Source: Allosphingosinicella indica (GTDB lineage Bacteria > Pseudomonadota > Alphaproteobacteria > Sphingomonadales > Sphingomonadaceae). From it: 64,000 nt of DNA. The DNA is taken from contig NZ_LT840185.1 in the NCBI RefSeq assembly GCF_900177405.1, positions 1,293,501 to 1,357,500 on the forward strand. The letters run 5' to 3'. Below, piece after piece: positions 55,150 through 64,000 of the stretch (position 1 is the stretch's first letter; the number at the start of each line of letters is the position of its first letter). The position numbers and the translations under genes were made by a program. Under the pieces are notes generated by a model, which was given only the letters and a program-made list of their open reading frames with translations, did not search any database and had not been told where the DNA came from.

Positions 55150-55967
55150 CAGGCCTCAGCGTCCTCGCTCGCGGTCGCGGCCGCCCTCCCCCGGGGGCCC
55201 ATGAAATATTCCTGTATCCATTTATGATCCAAAGCCAATAGCTCCGGGATCGTGCCCACCGCCACGACCTTCCTGTCGGCGAGCACCGCGACGCGGTCGC
55301 AGATCGCATAGAGCGTGTCGAGATCGTGGGTGATGAGGAAGACGGTGAGGCCCAGCGCGTCGCGCAATTCGCCGATCAGTTCGTCGAAGGCGGCGGCCCC
55401 GATCGGGTCGAGGCCCGCGGTCGGCTCGTCGAGGAAGATGAGCTCGGGATCGAGCGCCAGCGCGCGGGCGATGCCGGCGCGCTTCTTCATGCCGCCCGAA
55501 AGCTCGGACGGATATTTCTCGCCCGCTTCGGGGGCGAGGCCACACATGACGATTTTGTAGCCCGCGATCTCGTCCATCAGATCGGAATCGAGGTTGGGGA
55601 AATATTCGCGGATCGGCACCTCGACATTCTCGGCGACGGTGAGCGTCGAGAAGAGCGCGGCGCCCTGGAACAGGATGCCCCAGCGCGACTGGATCGACTT
55701 GAGCTGATCCTCCTCGCGATCGAGCGTCGGCTCGCCGAACACCTCGATCTCGCCTGCCTCGGGCCGCTGGAGGCCGATGATGGACCGCATCAGCACCGAT
55801 TTGCCAGTGCCCGATCCGCCGACCACGCCCAAGATCTCGCCGCGGCGGACATCGAGATCGAGCCCTTCGTGGATGGTCTGCTCGCCGAAGCGGTTGGTGA
55901 GGCCGCGGACGCGGATGATGGGCTCATCCGAGGCGCCTTGGCCGCGCAGGGTCTTGGCTTCGCTCAT
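55149..55967 (-). CDS. mlaF: MlaF-type ABC ATPase
   Basis: A 272-residue ATPase powering phospholipid transport. Walker A is VVGGSGTGKSVLMRSIIGLQ; the signature is ELSGGMKKRAGIARALALDP and Walker B LIFLDEPTAGLDPIGAAAFD, both typical of the MlaF class, whose signature has GGMKKR. ATG 55967 overlaps the MlaE stop (ATGA), and the TGA at the other end overlaps the mlaD ATG. This gives a fully coupled E-F-D order. Confidence 0.94.
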   Translation of the reverse strand: MSEAKTLRGQGASDEPIIRVRGLTNRFGEQTIHEGLDLDVRRGEILGVVGGSGTGKSVLMRSIIGLQRPEAGEIEVFGEPTLDREEDQLKSIQSRWGILFQGAALFSTLTVAENVEVPIREYFPNLDSDLMDEIAGYKIVMCGLAPEAGEKYPSELSGGMKKRAGIARALALDPELIFLDEPTAGLDPIGAAAFDELIGELRDALGLTVFLITHDLDTLYAICDRVAVLADRKVVAVGTIPELLALDHKWIQEYFMGPRGRAAATASEDAEA

Positions 55968-57070
55968 GGCCACCCCAGCGCGGTGAAGAAGACGGCGAAA
56001 AAGGCGTCGAGCACGATCACCAGGAAGATCGACTGGACGACCGCGGCGGTGGTGCGCAGGCCGACTTCCTCGGCATTCCCTTGCACCAGCATGCCTTGGT
56101 AGCAGCCCGCCATCGCGATGATCGCGCCGAACACCGGCGCCTTGATCAGGAGCTGCCACAGGTCGGTCATCGGCACGACTTCGCGGATGCGCTGGACGAA
56201 GGTGATCGGCGGTATCTCGAGCGTGATCCAGCAGAAGATGCCGCCGCCGACGATCGCGAGGATCGCGGCGTAGAAGCCGAGCAGCGGCATCAGCAGCGTG
56301 GTGGCGAGCGCGCGCGGCAGCACCAGCGCCTCCATCGGCGAGACGCCGATCGTGCGCATCGCGTCGATCTCTTCGGTGAGCTTCATCGAGCCGATCTGCG
56401 CCGCGAAGGCGGAGCCCGAGCGGCCGGCGACCATGATCGCGGTCATCAGCACGCCGAGCTCTTTCACCGCGCTGCGGCCGATGAGATTGACGGTGAACAC
56501 TTCGGCGCCGAATTGGCGGAGCTGCACCGCGCCCTGCTGCGCGATCACGATGCCGACGAGGAAGCTCATCAGCCCGACGATGCCGAGCGCGTGGACGCCG
56601 ACCACCTCGAAGCGCTGGACGACCGCATTGTAGCGGAAGCGCCTGGGGTGGGTGATCACGTTCCAGGTCGCGATGAGGAGCGCGCCGAAGAAGCCGACCA
56701 GCCCAAGTGTCGACCGGACCGCCGCGTCGGTCGCCTCGCCGACCTGCGCTAGCACACGGATCAGCGGTGGAGTGCGGTCCGGGCGGACCTTCACCGGCTT
56801 GTCGGCGCGCGACACCTGATCGAGCAGGTTCGCCTCGTCCTGGTCGGCGCCGATCACCTCGGCATCGTAATCGCGCGCCAGCCGGTAGATCAGCCACGCG
56901 CCGATCGTATCCATGCGGTGGACGTCGGTGATGTCGATGCGCGCGGCGGGCGCCTCGCCCTTCAGCCGCGCCGGGACGTCGCCCAGTTGCGACAGCGTCA
57001 GCGCCCCCGTGAAGTGGAGGGCATCAGCGTCGCCTTCGGCGGTACGGCTGTAGTCGGCGGCGGCGCTCAT
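55964..57070 (-). CDS. mlaE: MlaE-type permease with N-terminal STAS-like domain
   Basis: A 368-residue permease of the phospholipid-transport complex. The C-terminal ~260 residues are MlaE: GLMSFLVGIVIAQQGAVQLR, NLIGRSAVKELGVLMTAIMV, IGVSPMEALVLPRALATTLL, and AGCYQGMLVQGNAEEVGLRT. The first ~100 residues (ALHFTGALTLSQLGDVPARL, ARIDITDVHRMDTIGAWLIY) look like a STAS domain. In E. coli the STAS protein is the separate MlaB, so the two functions are fused here. The start is ATG 57070, although the frame is open to 57190. Confidence 0.92.
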   Translation of the reverse strand: MSAAADYSRTAEGDADALHFTGALTLSQLGDVPARLKGEAPAARIDITDVHRMDTIGAWLIYRLARDYDAEVIGADQDEANLLDQVSRADKPVKVRPDRTPPLIRVLAQVGEATDAAVRSTLGLVGFFGALLIATWNVITHPRRFRYNAVVQRFEVVGVHALGIVGLMSFLVGIVIAQQGAVQLRQFGAEVFTVNLIGRSAVKELGVLMTAIMVAGRSGSAFAAQIGSMKLTEEIDAMRTIGVSPMEALVLPRALATTLLMPLLGFYAAILAIVGGGIFCWITLEIPPITFVQRIREVVPMTDLWQLLIKAPVFGAIIAMAGCYQGMLVQGNAEEVGLRTTAAVVQSIFLVIVLDAFFAVFFTALGWP

Positions 57071-57140
57071 TGCGCGCGACGATGCTGCAATATCGCGTTG
57101 CGGGCAAGCGGCTTGCGTGCGTCCGCCGCCCGCATCCGCA

Positions 57141-58445
57141 TCAGATTGCCGCGAGCGCCTGATCGAAGTCGGCGATGAGGTCGTCCGCATCCTCGACGCC
57201 GATCGAGATGCGCACCAGATTGTCGGTGATGCCGAGCGCCTGCTTGCGCTCGTCCGGCACCGACAGGTGGGTCATCGCCGCCGGCGCGCTCGCCAGCGTC
57301 TCGGTGCCGCCGAGGCTGACCGCGAGCTTGGCGATCTTCAGCGCATCGAGGAAGGCGAACGCCTCGCGCTCGCCGCCCTTCAGATACAGCGAAAAGGTCG
57401 ATCCCGCGCCGGTGCAGTGGCGGCGGTAGATGTCCGCCTGGCGCCCGTCCTTGAGGAAGCCCAGATAGCCGACGCTCTCGACCTTCGGGTGATCGCGGAA
57501 GAAGGCGCAGACCTTCTCGGCATTCTCGCCCGCGCGGCTCATGCGGAGCTCCAGCGTCTCGAGGCTGCGCAGCAGCATCCAGGCGGTGTTGGGATCGGTG
57601 ATCGTGCCGATCGTGTTGCGCATCATGCGGATGGGATCGAGCAGCGCCTTTGAGCCCACGATGCCGCCGGCGACGAGATCGCTGTGGCCGCCGGCATATT
57701 TGGTGAGGCTGTAGACCGAAAGATCGGCGCCATGCTCCAGCGGCTTCGACCAGAGCGGGCCGAGGAACGTGTTGTCGATCGCGATCGGCGGCTTCTCGTC
57801 GCCGCCGAATACAGCGTCGCGCGACGCCGCCACAGCTTCGACGTCGACCAGTGCGTTGGTCGGGTTGGCGGGGCTTTCGAGGTAGATGAGCGAGACGCGG
57901 CCCTGCGCCTTCGCCTTTTCGAGCACGGCCGAAATCTCATCGCCCGTCGCGCCCGCCGGGAAATCGAGCCAGGTGACGCCGAAGCGGCCGAGGATGCGGC
58001 CGATCAAAGTCTCGGTCGCCGCATAGAGCGGGCCGGAATGGACGATGACGTCGCCGGGCTGGACGAAGGTCAGCAGCAGCGTCGCGATCGCCGACATGCC
58101 CGACGAGAAGGTCAGCGAATCCTCGGCATCCTCCCAGGCGGCGAGCCGGTCTTCGAGGATTTCCTGATTGGGGCCGTTGAAGCGCGAATAGACGAGGCCC
58201 TCGGCGCCGCCCGGCCGCTTGCCGGTCACGCCTTCGAAATGGCGTTTGCCGGCTGCCGCATTCTCGAACACGAAGGTGGAGGTGAGGAAGATCGGCGCCT
58301 TCAGCGAGCCTTCCGACAGTGCCGGATCGAAGCCGTGGCCCATCATCAGCGTCGCGGGCTTGAGCTTGCGTCCGCCGATTTCGAGCACGTCGGGCTTGGG
58401 GCGGCGGCGCGGGGTGGCGCCGGTCAGATCGGCTTCGTCTTCCAT
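57141..58445 (-). CDS. Cystathionine gamma-synthase family PLP enzyme
   Basis: A 434-residue type I PLP enzyme of the Cys/Met metabolism group, such as cystathionine gamma-synthase, methionine gamma-lyase or O-acyl-homoserine sulfhydrylase. The signature is YSRFNGPNQEILEDRLAAWE, AIDNTFLGPLWSKPLEHGAD and the PLP lysine in SVYSLTKYAGGHSDLVAGG. The C-terminal SLGGTETLASAPAAMTHLSV is typical. A ~40-residue N-terminal extension precedes the fold. GGAGAC lies upstream of ATG 58445. The exact reaction is not distinguishable from sequence. Confidence 0.88.
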   Translation of the reverse strand: MEDEADLTGATPRRRPKPDVLEIGGRKLKPATLMMGHGFDPALSEGSLKAPIFLTSTFVFENAAAGKRHFEGVTGKRPGGAEGLVYSRFNGPNQEILEDRLAAWEDAEDSLTFSSGMSAIATLLLTFVQPGDVIVHSGPLYAATETLIGRILGRFGVTWLDFPAGATGDEISAVLEKAKAQGRVSLIYLESPANPTNALVDVEAVAASRDAVFGGDEKPPIAIDNTFLGPLWSKPLEHGADLSVYSLTKYAGGHSDLVAGGIVGSKALLDPIRMMRNTIGTITDPNTAWMLLRSLETLELRMSRAGENAEKVCAFFRDHPKVESVGYLGFLKDGRQADIYRRHCTGAGSTFSLYLKGGEREAFAFLDALKIAKLAVSLGGTETLASAPAAMTHLSVPDERKQALGITDNLVRISIGVEDADDLIADFDQALAAI

Positions 58446-58559
58446 ATACTGTCTCCTGTGCGCGCGCTGCTTAGGAGGAGTGCGCGGTGGCGGCAAGGAT
58501 CGCGATCCTTGCGTAACGGGACCGAGCGCCTAAGGTCCGCCCGAAACCGGGAGAAGATG

Positions 58560-60404
58560 ATGAAGCGCCGCACTTTCCTCGCGTCCGTGCCGCTGGCCGC
58601 GGCAGGGCTGGCCCTCGACGGCGGCGCGCTCGCCGCGCCACGGCCCAAGGCGAAAGCGCAGCCCAAGCCCGCGCCGGAGATCGTCCCCGGATCGGGCACC
58701 ATCGATCGACCCGACGTGCATGGCGGCGACCGGCCGACGGGGGCGAGCTGGGCGTCGCGTTCCGCTGCTTTCGGTCTCTCGGGCGCGGCGGGCACCGCGC
58801 ATCCGCTGGCGACGCTGGCGGGAATCGACATCCTCAAGGCGGGCGGGTCGGCGGTCGATGCCGCCATCGCGATCAACGCCTGCCTCGGCTTTCTCGAACC
58901 CACCGCCTGCGGCATCGGCGGCGATGCCTATGCAATGCTGTGGGATCCGAAGCTCGGTAAGGTCGTCGGCATCGCCGGCTCGGGCCGTTCGCCGCGGAAC
59001 CTCAGCCTCGAAACGGTGCGCAGCCGCGCGCGAGCCGATGGGACCATCCCGTCGCACGGCGCAGTCAGCGTCTCGGTGCCCGGCGCGGTGGATTGCTGGT
59101 GGACGCTGCACCAGCGCTACGGAAAGCTCAAATGGGCGGACCTTTTCGAGCCCGCGATCGCCCATGCCGAACATGGCGCGCCGGTCGCCCCGGTGGTCGC
59201 CGAATATCTCTATCGCGGCGTCAAGGCGATCAAGCGCACCGATCGCGGCGTCGAGGAAAATGCCAACGCAATCGCCACCTATGCGCCGGGCGGCGAGGCG
59301 CCGCGCCCGGGCGAGATTTTCCGCAACCCCGATCTCGCGCGCACCTACCGGATGATCGCCAAGGGCGGCCGCGACGCTTTCTACGAGGGCGAGATCGCGC
59401 GCACGATCGACGCTTATTTCAAGCGGATCGGCGGCTGGATGGACCGTGCCGATCTGGCCGCGCACCGCTCCAACTGGAGCGAGCCGTTCGCCACCGACTA
59501 TCGCGGCACCACGGTCCACGCGATCGGCGAGAATACGCAGGGGCTTGCGACCTTGCAGATGCTCAACATGCTCGAACGGTTCGACATGAAAGCGGCGGGC
59601 TTCCAGTCCGCGCGGTCGATCCACCTGCAGGCGGAGGCCAAGCGCCTCGCCTATGAGGATCGCGCGCGCCACTATGCCGATCCGGCCGCGGTGCGCGTGC
59701 CCGAGCAATGGCTGGTCTCGAAGGCCTATGCCGCCGAGCGCGCGAAGCTGATCCGGCCCGACCGGATCAATCGCTCGGTCCGCCCCGGCAACGCGCCGAG
59801 CCACGGCGACACCACCTATTTCACCGTCGCCGATCGCGACGGGATGATGGTCTCGTTCATTCAGTCCAACTTCCGCGGCATGGGGTCGGGGCTGGTCGCC
59901 GATGGCCTCGGCTTCATGTTCCAGGACCGGGGCCAGCTCTTCGCGCTGGAGGACGGCCATCCCAACATCTACGCGCCGGGCAAGCGGCCCTTCCAGACGA
60001 TCATCCCCGGCTTCGCGACGCGCGGTGGCCAGCCGTGGATGTCGTTCGGGGTGATGGGCGGCGACATGCAGCCGCAGGGGCAGGTGCAGATCATCGTCAA
60101 CACCGTCGATCATGGGCTCGACATCCAGGCGGCGGGCGATTCGCCGCGCTGGCACCACGAGGGCTCGTCCGAGCGGATGGGCGAGGACACCGAGGATTCC
60201 GATGGTCCGATCGGCCTCCTGCGGCTGGAGCGCGGCGTGCCCGATGCGACGCGCAAGGCGCTCGCCAACATGGGCTGGAAGCTCGGCGAGAGCGACGGCG
60301 GCTTCGGCCGCTACCAGTGTATCGAAGCGCGCAGCAGCGGCGGCCGCCGCGTCTATGCCGGCGCCAGCGAAATGCGCGCCGACGGCGTGGCGCTCGCTTA
60401 TTGA
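58560..60404 (+). CDS. ggt: Gamma-glutamyltransferase, Tat-exported
   Basis: Self-processing Ntn hydrolase that breaks gamma-glutamyl bonds, e.g. of glutathione, in the periplasm. The N-terminus KRRTFLASVPLAAAGLALDG is a twin-arginine signal. The pattern is AGIDILKAGGSAVDAAIAIN, GCIGGDAY-type CGIGGDAYAMLWDP, and the catalytic threonine in SHGDTTYFTVADRDGMMVSF. It ends at GRRVYAGASEMRADGVALAY. About 614 residues, close to the usual ~580. ATG 58557 and 58560 are both possible; GGGAG is better spaced for the latter. Confidence 0.93.
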   Translation: MKRRTFLASVPLAAAGLALDGGALAAPRPKAKAQPKPAPEIVPGSGTIDRPDVHGGDRPTGASWASRSAAFGLSGAAGTAHPLATLAGIDILKAGGSAVDAAIAINACLGFLEPTACGIGGDAYAMLWDPKLGKVVGIAGSGRSPRNLSLETVRSRARADGTIPSHGAVSVSVPGAVDCWWTLHQRYGKLKWADLFEPAIAHAEHGAPVAPVVAEYLYRGVKAIKRTDRGVEENANAIATYAPGGEAPRPGEIFRNPDLARTYRMIAKGGRDAFYEGEIARTIDAYFKRIGGWMDRADLAAHRSNWSEPFATDYRGTTVHAIGENTQGLATLQMLNMLERFDMKAAGFQSARSIHLQAEAKRLAYEDRARHYADPAAVRVPEQWLVSKAYAAERAKLIRPDRINRSVRPGNAPSHGDTTYFTVADRDGMMVSFIQSNFRGMGSGLVADGLGFMFQDRGQLFALEDGHPNIYAPGKRPFQTIIPGFATRGGQPWMSFGVMGGDMQPQGQVQIIVNTVDHGLDIQAAGDSPRWHHEGSSERMGEDTEDSDGPIGLLRLERGVPDATRKALANMGWKLGESDGGFGRYQCIEARSSGGRRVYAGASEMRADGVALAY

Positions 60405-60420
60405 GCGGGGCGGGAGGCTC

Positions 60421-60651
60421 CTAGAGCTCCACGCCCTGCGCGATGGCTTCGAGCTTGCGGAGCCGCTCGCGGATGTCCGCCATTTCGATCCGCATTCCCG
60501 GCTCGCCGCCGCTGGGTGCGGGGTCGGACCGGTCGGCGGCGATCTGGTAGCGTTTGAGATCGAGCCAGCCCCGCCACGCGCGTGATGCGGCGTAGGCGAG
60601 CGTTGCGGTGATCGCGAGCGCGGTGGCTGCCCAGGTGAAGGTCGCGAGCAT
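60421..60651 (-). CDS. Small single-helix membrane protein
   Basis: A 76-residue protein. One N-terminal hydrophobic segment (MLATFTWAATALAITATLAY) is followed by an amphipathic charged tail (ADIRERLRKLEAIAQGVEL) that could form a short coiled coil. It lies 8 bases after the stop of the downstream permease gene on the same strand, so it is likely co-transcribed with it. AGGAACGATC precedes the ATG. No family recognised. It overlaps nothing; the convergent ggt gene ends 16 bases away. Confidence 0.6.
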   Translation of the reverse strand: MLATFTWAATALAITATLAYAASRAWRGWLDLKRYQIAADRSDPAPSGGEPGMRIEMADIRERLRKLEAIAQGVEL

Positions 60652-60659
60652 GATCGTTC

Positions 60660-63158
60660 CTATTCGTATCGGAGCGCGTGGATGGGGTTGGTGCGCGCGA
60701 CGCGGAAGGCGTGGCCCGCGATGGTGCCGAGCGCGATGGCGAGCGCGAGGCCGCCGGCGAGGACGAACGGCGTCGGCCCCAGCGCAATGCGCGCATCGAA
60801 GCTGTTGAGCCAATCGCGCATCACCCACCACGCCACCGGCCAGGCGATGAGATTGGCGATGATGACGGGCTTGGAAAATTGCCAGGCGAGCAGCCGGACG
60901 ATGTCGCGGCTGCGCGCGCCCAGCACCTTCCTGATGCCGATCTCCTTAGTGCGCCGTTCGGCGGTGAAGGCGGCGAGGCCGAAGAGGCCGAGGCAGCCGA
61001 CCACCACCGAGAGCAAGGCGAAGGCCGCGAAGGTCTTCGCGCGTGCATCGTCGGCGCGGTAGAGCTCGCCGATGATGTCCTCGCTGAACTTGGCGTCGAA
61101 CGGGACTTCGGTGGTGATCTCGCGCCACGCGCTTTCGAGGCGTCCGCGCATCGCCGCGGGGTCGCCCTGATAGCGGACGATCAGCACCTGATGGCCGCTG
61201 TCGCCGCTGACGAACATGATGTCGTCCAGCGGCTGCTTGACCGAGCGGAAGCGCGCGTCGGCGGCGACGCCGACCACCGTCACCGGCACCAGGCCGAACT
61301 GATCCTCCACCATCGCGACGCGGAACTGTTTGCCGATGATGTCGCGCGGGTTGGTATAGCCGAGCCGGCGCGCGCCGGATTCGTTGACGACGATGTTCGC
61401 GCCGCGGGCTGCGAGTGCGGTCTGCGCCTCGGGCGTCGGCGGGAAGGGCAGGGTGGCGTTGTCGAGCGGCCGGTTCTCGTCGAACCAGCGGCCCGCCACC
61501 ATCCGCATCCCCATCGCGTCGAGGAAGCCGGGATCGACGTTGTAGAAGCCGATGTTCACCGGCTTCGGATTGCCGGGCACCATCACGCCGGTGTTGTTGT
61601 TGCCGTCGGTGGCGATGCCGATGCCGGTGCGGCCCACCGCCTTCACCCCTTCGACATTCTTGAACCGCTCGACGATCTGGTTGCCGGAATTGATGAGCTG
61701 ATAGCGGTTGAGCCCGTCGATCTGGACGATGTGATCGCGCTTGAAGCCGGGATCGACGGTGCGCGCATAGACGGTCTGCGCGTATATCACCGCGGTGCAG
61801 ATCATCAGCCCGATCGAGACGGCGAACTGGCCGATGACGAGTGCGGTGCGCAGCCGCCCGGTGCCCGCCGCTTCGGAACTCGACTTGTTCGCTTTCAGCA
61901 CCTGCGCGGGCTGGAAGCGCGAGAGGAAGAAGGCGGGGTAGGTGCCGGCGACGACGCCGACCACCAGCACCAGCGCCACCATCGGCAGCGCGATGCCGTC
62001 GGCGCCGAAATAGCGGACCTTGATGTCGGCATCGAGGAAGGCGGCGAAGGCGGGCATCAGCACTTCCACCATCGCCAGCGCGATCAGCATCGCGAGGAAG
62101 GCGATGAGGATGGACTCGCCGATGAACTGGATGATGAGCTGACGACGCGCGGCGCCGAGCACCTTGCGGAGCGCCACCTCGCGCGCGCGCTGGCTGGCGC
62201 GCGCGGTCGCGAGGTTGGTGAAATTGACCACCGCCATCGCCAGGATCAGCAGTGCGATGATGCCGAAGGTGACGATCGTCTTTCGGTCGTTGCCCGGCGA
62301 CATCGCGCCTTCCTGCGCGCGACCGAGGTGGACGTCGCGGATGTTGACGACATGCCAGTCGCTGAAATCGCCGGCGTTGAACCGCGCCTCGCCGGCATTC
62401 TGATCGGGGATGTTGCGCTTCTCCCAGGCGTGGAGCTGGCGCGTGATCGTCTCGGGATCGGCGCCGGGCTTGAGCTTCAGATAGACCCAGCCGCCCTGGC
62501 AGCCCCAGCAATCGAGGAACTGCGGCTCGTTGGCCATGTAGGTGCCCATGTCGACGCGGACGATCGCATTGATCCGCATGTGCGAATTCTTGGGCAGGTT
62601 CTGGAAGACGCCGCCGACCGGATAATCGGTGCGGATGCCCTTGGAGATCAGCGAGAAGGTCTTGCCGACCACATTGTCGGTGCCGAACCGCGCGACCGCT
62701 TCGCTGCGACTTAGTAGGACGACATTGGGCCGGTCCAGCGCCGCCTTGTCGCCGTGCAGCATCGGCAGCGGCACGGTGTCGAGGAAGTTGTCGGCGACGT
62801 AGATATAGTCCTTGGTCGAAGCCGCCTGTCCGTTCATGAACACCACGGGGGCGCTGAACAGCGCGTAGGTGGCGTTCTCGATCTGCGGGAAGTCCTTTTG
62901 CAGCAGGCCTTTGGTGACATAGGGCGCCATCTGCACCTGGCCTTCCTCACCCGTGTCGGGATCGCGGAACCAGGTCTGGAACTGGTAGATGTTCTCCGCG
63001 CCCGGAACCCATTTGTCGTAGCTCGTCTCGTAGCGGACGAAGAGCAGGATCATCAGGCACGCGGCCATGCCGATCGCCATCCCGAAGATGGTGATGAAGC
63101 TGTACGTCTTGTGCTTGACGAGAGCGCGGACACCGGTGGTGAGATAGTTGCGCCACAT
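60660..63158 (-). CDS. MacB/FtsX-type ABC permease (ADOP-like), upstream paralog A
   Basis: An 832-residue permease. The first helix follows MWRNYLTTGVRALVKHKTYS; a large periplasmic domain covers ~45-290. Three helices follow around TIVTFGIIALLILAMAVVNF and ALRKVLGAARRQLIIQFIGE. A second periplasmic domain is followed by the FtsX block GCLGLFGLAAFTAERRTKEI, IGIRKVLGARSRDIVRLL and NPIHALRYE. It lacks an adjacent ATPase in the window. The C-terminal ~80 residues are nearly identical to the neighbouring paralog, with only three changes in the best block. Confidence 0.88.
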   Translation of the reverse strand: MWRNYLTTGVRALVKHKTYSFITIFGMAIGMAACLMILLFVRYETSYDKWVPGAENIYQFQTWFRDPDTGEEGQVQMAPYVTKGLLQKDFPQIENATYALFSAPVVFMNGQAASTKDYIYVADNFLDTVPLPMLHGDKAALDRPNVVLLSRSEAVARFGTDNVVGKTFSLISKGIRTDYPVGGVFQNLPKNSHMRINAIVRVDMGTYMANEPQFLDCWGCQGGWVYLKLKPGADPETITRQLHAWEKRNIPDQNAGEARFNAGDFSDWHVVNIRDVHLGRAQEGAMSPGNDRKTIVTFGIIALLILAMAVVNFTNLATARASQRAREVALRKVLGAARRQLIIQFIGESILIAFLAMLIALAMVEVLMPAFAAFLDADIKVRYFGADGIALPMVALVLVVGVVAGTYPAFFLSRFQPAQVLKANKSSSEAAGTGRLRTALVIGQFAVSIGLMICTAVIYAQTVYARTVDPGFKRDHIVQIDGLNRYQLINSGNQIVERFKNVEGVKAVGRTGIGIATDGNNNTGVMVPGNPKPVNIGFYNVDPGFLDAMGMRMVAGRWFDENRPLDNATLPFPPTPEAQTALAARGANIVVNESGARRLGYTNPRDIIGKQFRVAMVEDQFGLVPVTVVGVAADARFRSVKQPLDDIMFVSGDSGHQVLIVRYQGDPAAMRGRLESAWREITTEVPFDAKFSEDIIGELYRADDARAKTFAAFALLSVVVGCLGLFGLAAFTAERRTKEIGIRKVLGARSRDIVRLLAWQFSKPVIIANLIAWPVAWWVMRDWLNSFDARIALGPTPFVLAGGLALAIALGTIAGHAFRVARTNPIHALRYE

Positions 63159-63171
63159 GCGTACATCCTCC

Positions 63172-64000
63172 CTATTCGTAACGGAGAGCGTGGATGGGGT
63201 TTGCGCGGGCGACGCGGATGGCGTGGCCGGAGACGGTGGCGATGGCGATGAAGAGGGCGAGCGCGCCGGCGAGCAGGAACGGCGTCGGCCCGAGCGCGAT
63301 GCGCGCGTCGAAGCTGTTGAGCCAGTCGCGCATCACCCACCACGCCACTGGCCAGGCGATCAGATTGGCGATGATCACCGGCTTCGAGAATTGCCAGGCG
63401 AGGAGCTGGACGATGTCGCGGACGCGCGCGCCGAACACCTTCCTGATGCCGATCTCCTTGGTGCGCCGCTCGGCGGTGAAGGCGGCGAGGCCGAAGAGGC
63501 CGAGGCAGGCGACGGCAATGGCGAGGATCGCGAAGCCGGCGAAGGTCTTCGCGCGCGCTTCCTCGGCATCGTAGAGCTCGGCGTTGATCTCGTCGCCGAA
63601 GCGCGCCTGGTAGGGGAGGTCGGGCGCGAAGCGCTTCCACAGCTCGCCGATGCGGCGGCGCACGCTTTCGGGATCGGCGCTGTCGTAGCGCACGACGATG
63701 TAATTGTTATATTCGCGGGCGAGCCGGTACATCATCGGCTCGAGCGGGATACGGATCGAGCGGAAGCGCGAATCCTGGACCACCCCGACGATCGTCACCG
63801 GCATCATCGGCATCGTGGGATCGAGGCTCACCGCGACGCGCACCTCCTTGCCCACCGCATCTGCCGGGTTGGCGAAGCCGAGCCGCCGCGCCGCGAGCTG
63901 GTTGACGATGACGTTGCCGCCGCGCTCGACGATCGCCCGCTCCGCCACCGGGTTAGGCGTCGGATAGGGCAGGCTCGTCTCGTCCATCGGCCGCGCGGCA
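63172..64000 (-). CDS. MacB/FtsX-type ABC permease paralog B (5' part outside window)
   Basis: Only the C-terminal ~275 residues are inside; the frame is open to the window edge. It contains VPVTIVG-type periplasmic sequence PMMPVTIVGVVQDSRFRSIR and the final three-helix FtsX block CLGLFGLAAFTAERRTKEIG, ending NPIHALRYE. It is a tandem paralog of the gene at 60660, 13 bases beyond its ATG, and the two probably form one unit with an ATPase encoded upstream, outside the window. Confidence 0.85.
   Translation of the reverse strand, partial: AARPMDETSLPYPTPNPVAERAIVERGGNVIVNQLAARRLGFANPADAVGKEVRVAVSLDPTMPMMPVTIVGVVQDSRFRSIRIPLEPMMYRLAREYNNYIVVRYDSADPESVRRRIGELWKRFAPDLPYQARFGDEINAELYDAEEARAKTFAGFAILAIAVACLGLFGLAAFTAERRTKEIGIRKVFGARVRDIVQLLAWQFSKPVIIANLIAWPVAWWVMRDWLNSFDARIALGPTPFLLAGALALFIAIATVSGHAIRVARANPIHALRYE

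Overview
The window looks like chromosomal DNA of a sphingomonad-type alphaproteobacterium. Evidence: very high G+C coding sequence, a GapR-family (DUF2312) protein, the large-type NAD-glutamate dehydrogenase, a crtY-crtI-crtB/crtZ carotenoid set, PHB metabolism genes at both ends, an Mla lipid-transport operon, and the dispersed palindromic repeats typical of this group. No rRNA, tRNA or CRISPR array was seen. Most of the window is densely packed core metabolism with frequent 1-8 bp start/stop overlaps and many GTG or TTG starts.

Layout. 1-9.6 kb: 3' end of NAD-GDH, a ribbon-helix-helix protein, a LuxR-HTH/DUF4019 membrane protein, acetoacetyl-CoA reductase, ferrochelatase overlapping an orphan molybdenum hydroxylase large subunit, an acyl-CoA ligase and lgt. 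9.6-16.2 kb: a coupled run (lgt, MidA-like methyltransferase, two GNATs, pgeF), a GST, a small membrane protein, cinA and glutamine-dependent nadE. 16.3-25 kb: PD40-amidohydrolase, an NTF2-like protein, a PilZ protein, an SGNH esterase and a LolCDE/YbbAP-like ABC pair. 25-31.2 kb: carotenoid genes crtZ, crtB, crtI, crtY, a sterol-desaturase-like hydroxylase and a DUF2141 protein. 31.4-36 kb: two exported proteins (one MipA/OmpV), dinB, and thiC under a TPP riboswitch.

36.0-38.6 kb is an accessory region. It holds a conspicuously lower-G+C gene whose C-terminal half carries the DGA and RHR motifs of diadenylate cyclases, a broken VOC gene, a YefM-YoeB toxin-antitoxin pair with a palindromic operator in its promoter, and an Arr-type rifampin ADP-ribosyltransferase. 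This is the most interesting part of the window: c-di-AMP synthesis is not expected in sphingomonads.

39-64 kb: DUF899, DUF1579-like, DUF2200 and two DUF1801 proteins, an SRAP protease, a two-DTG aspartic protease, gyrB, yebC, gapR, pyk, rlmN, an ABC exporter, PHA depolymerase, a complete mlaEFD plus lipoprotein operon, a cystathionine gamma-synthase family enzyme, a Tat-type gamma-glutamyltransferase, and two tandem FtsX/MacB-type permeases (the second cut by the window end).

At least four families of palindromic repeats lie between genes. Several have been absorbed into coding sequence: the N-terminus of the permease at 22255, the C-terminus of CrtZ, and the last codons of pgeF.
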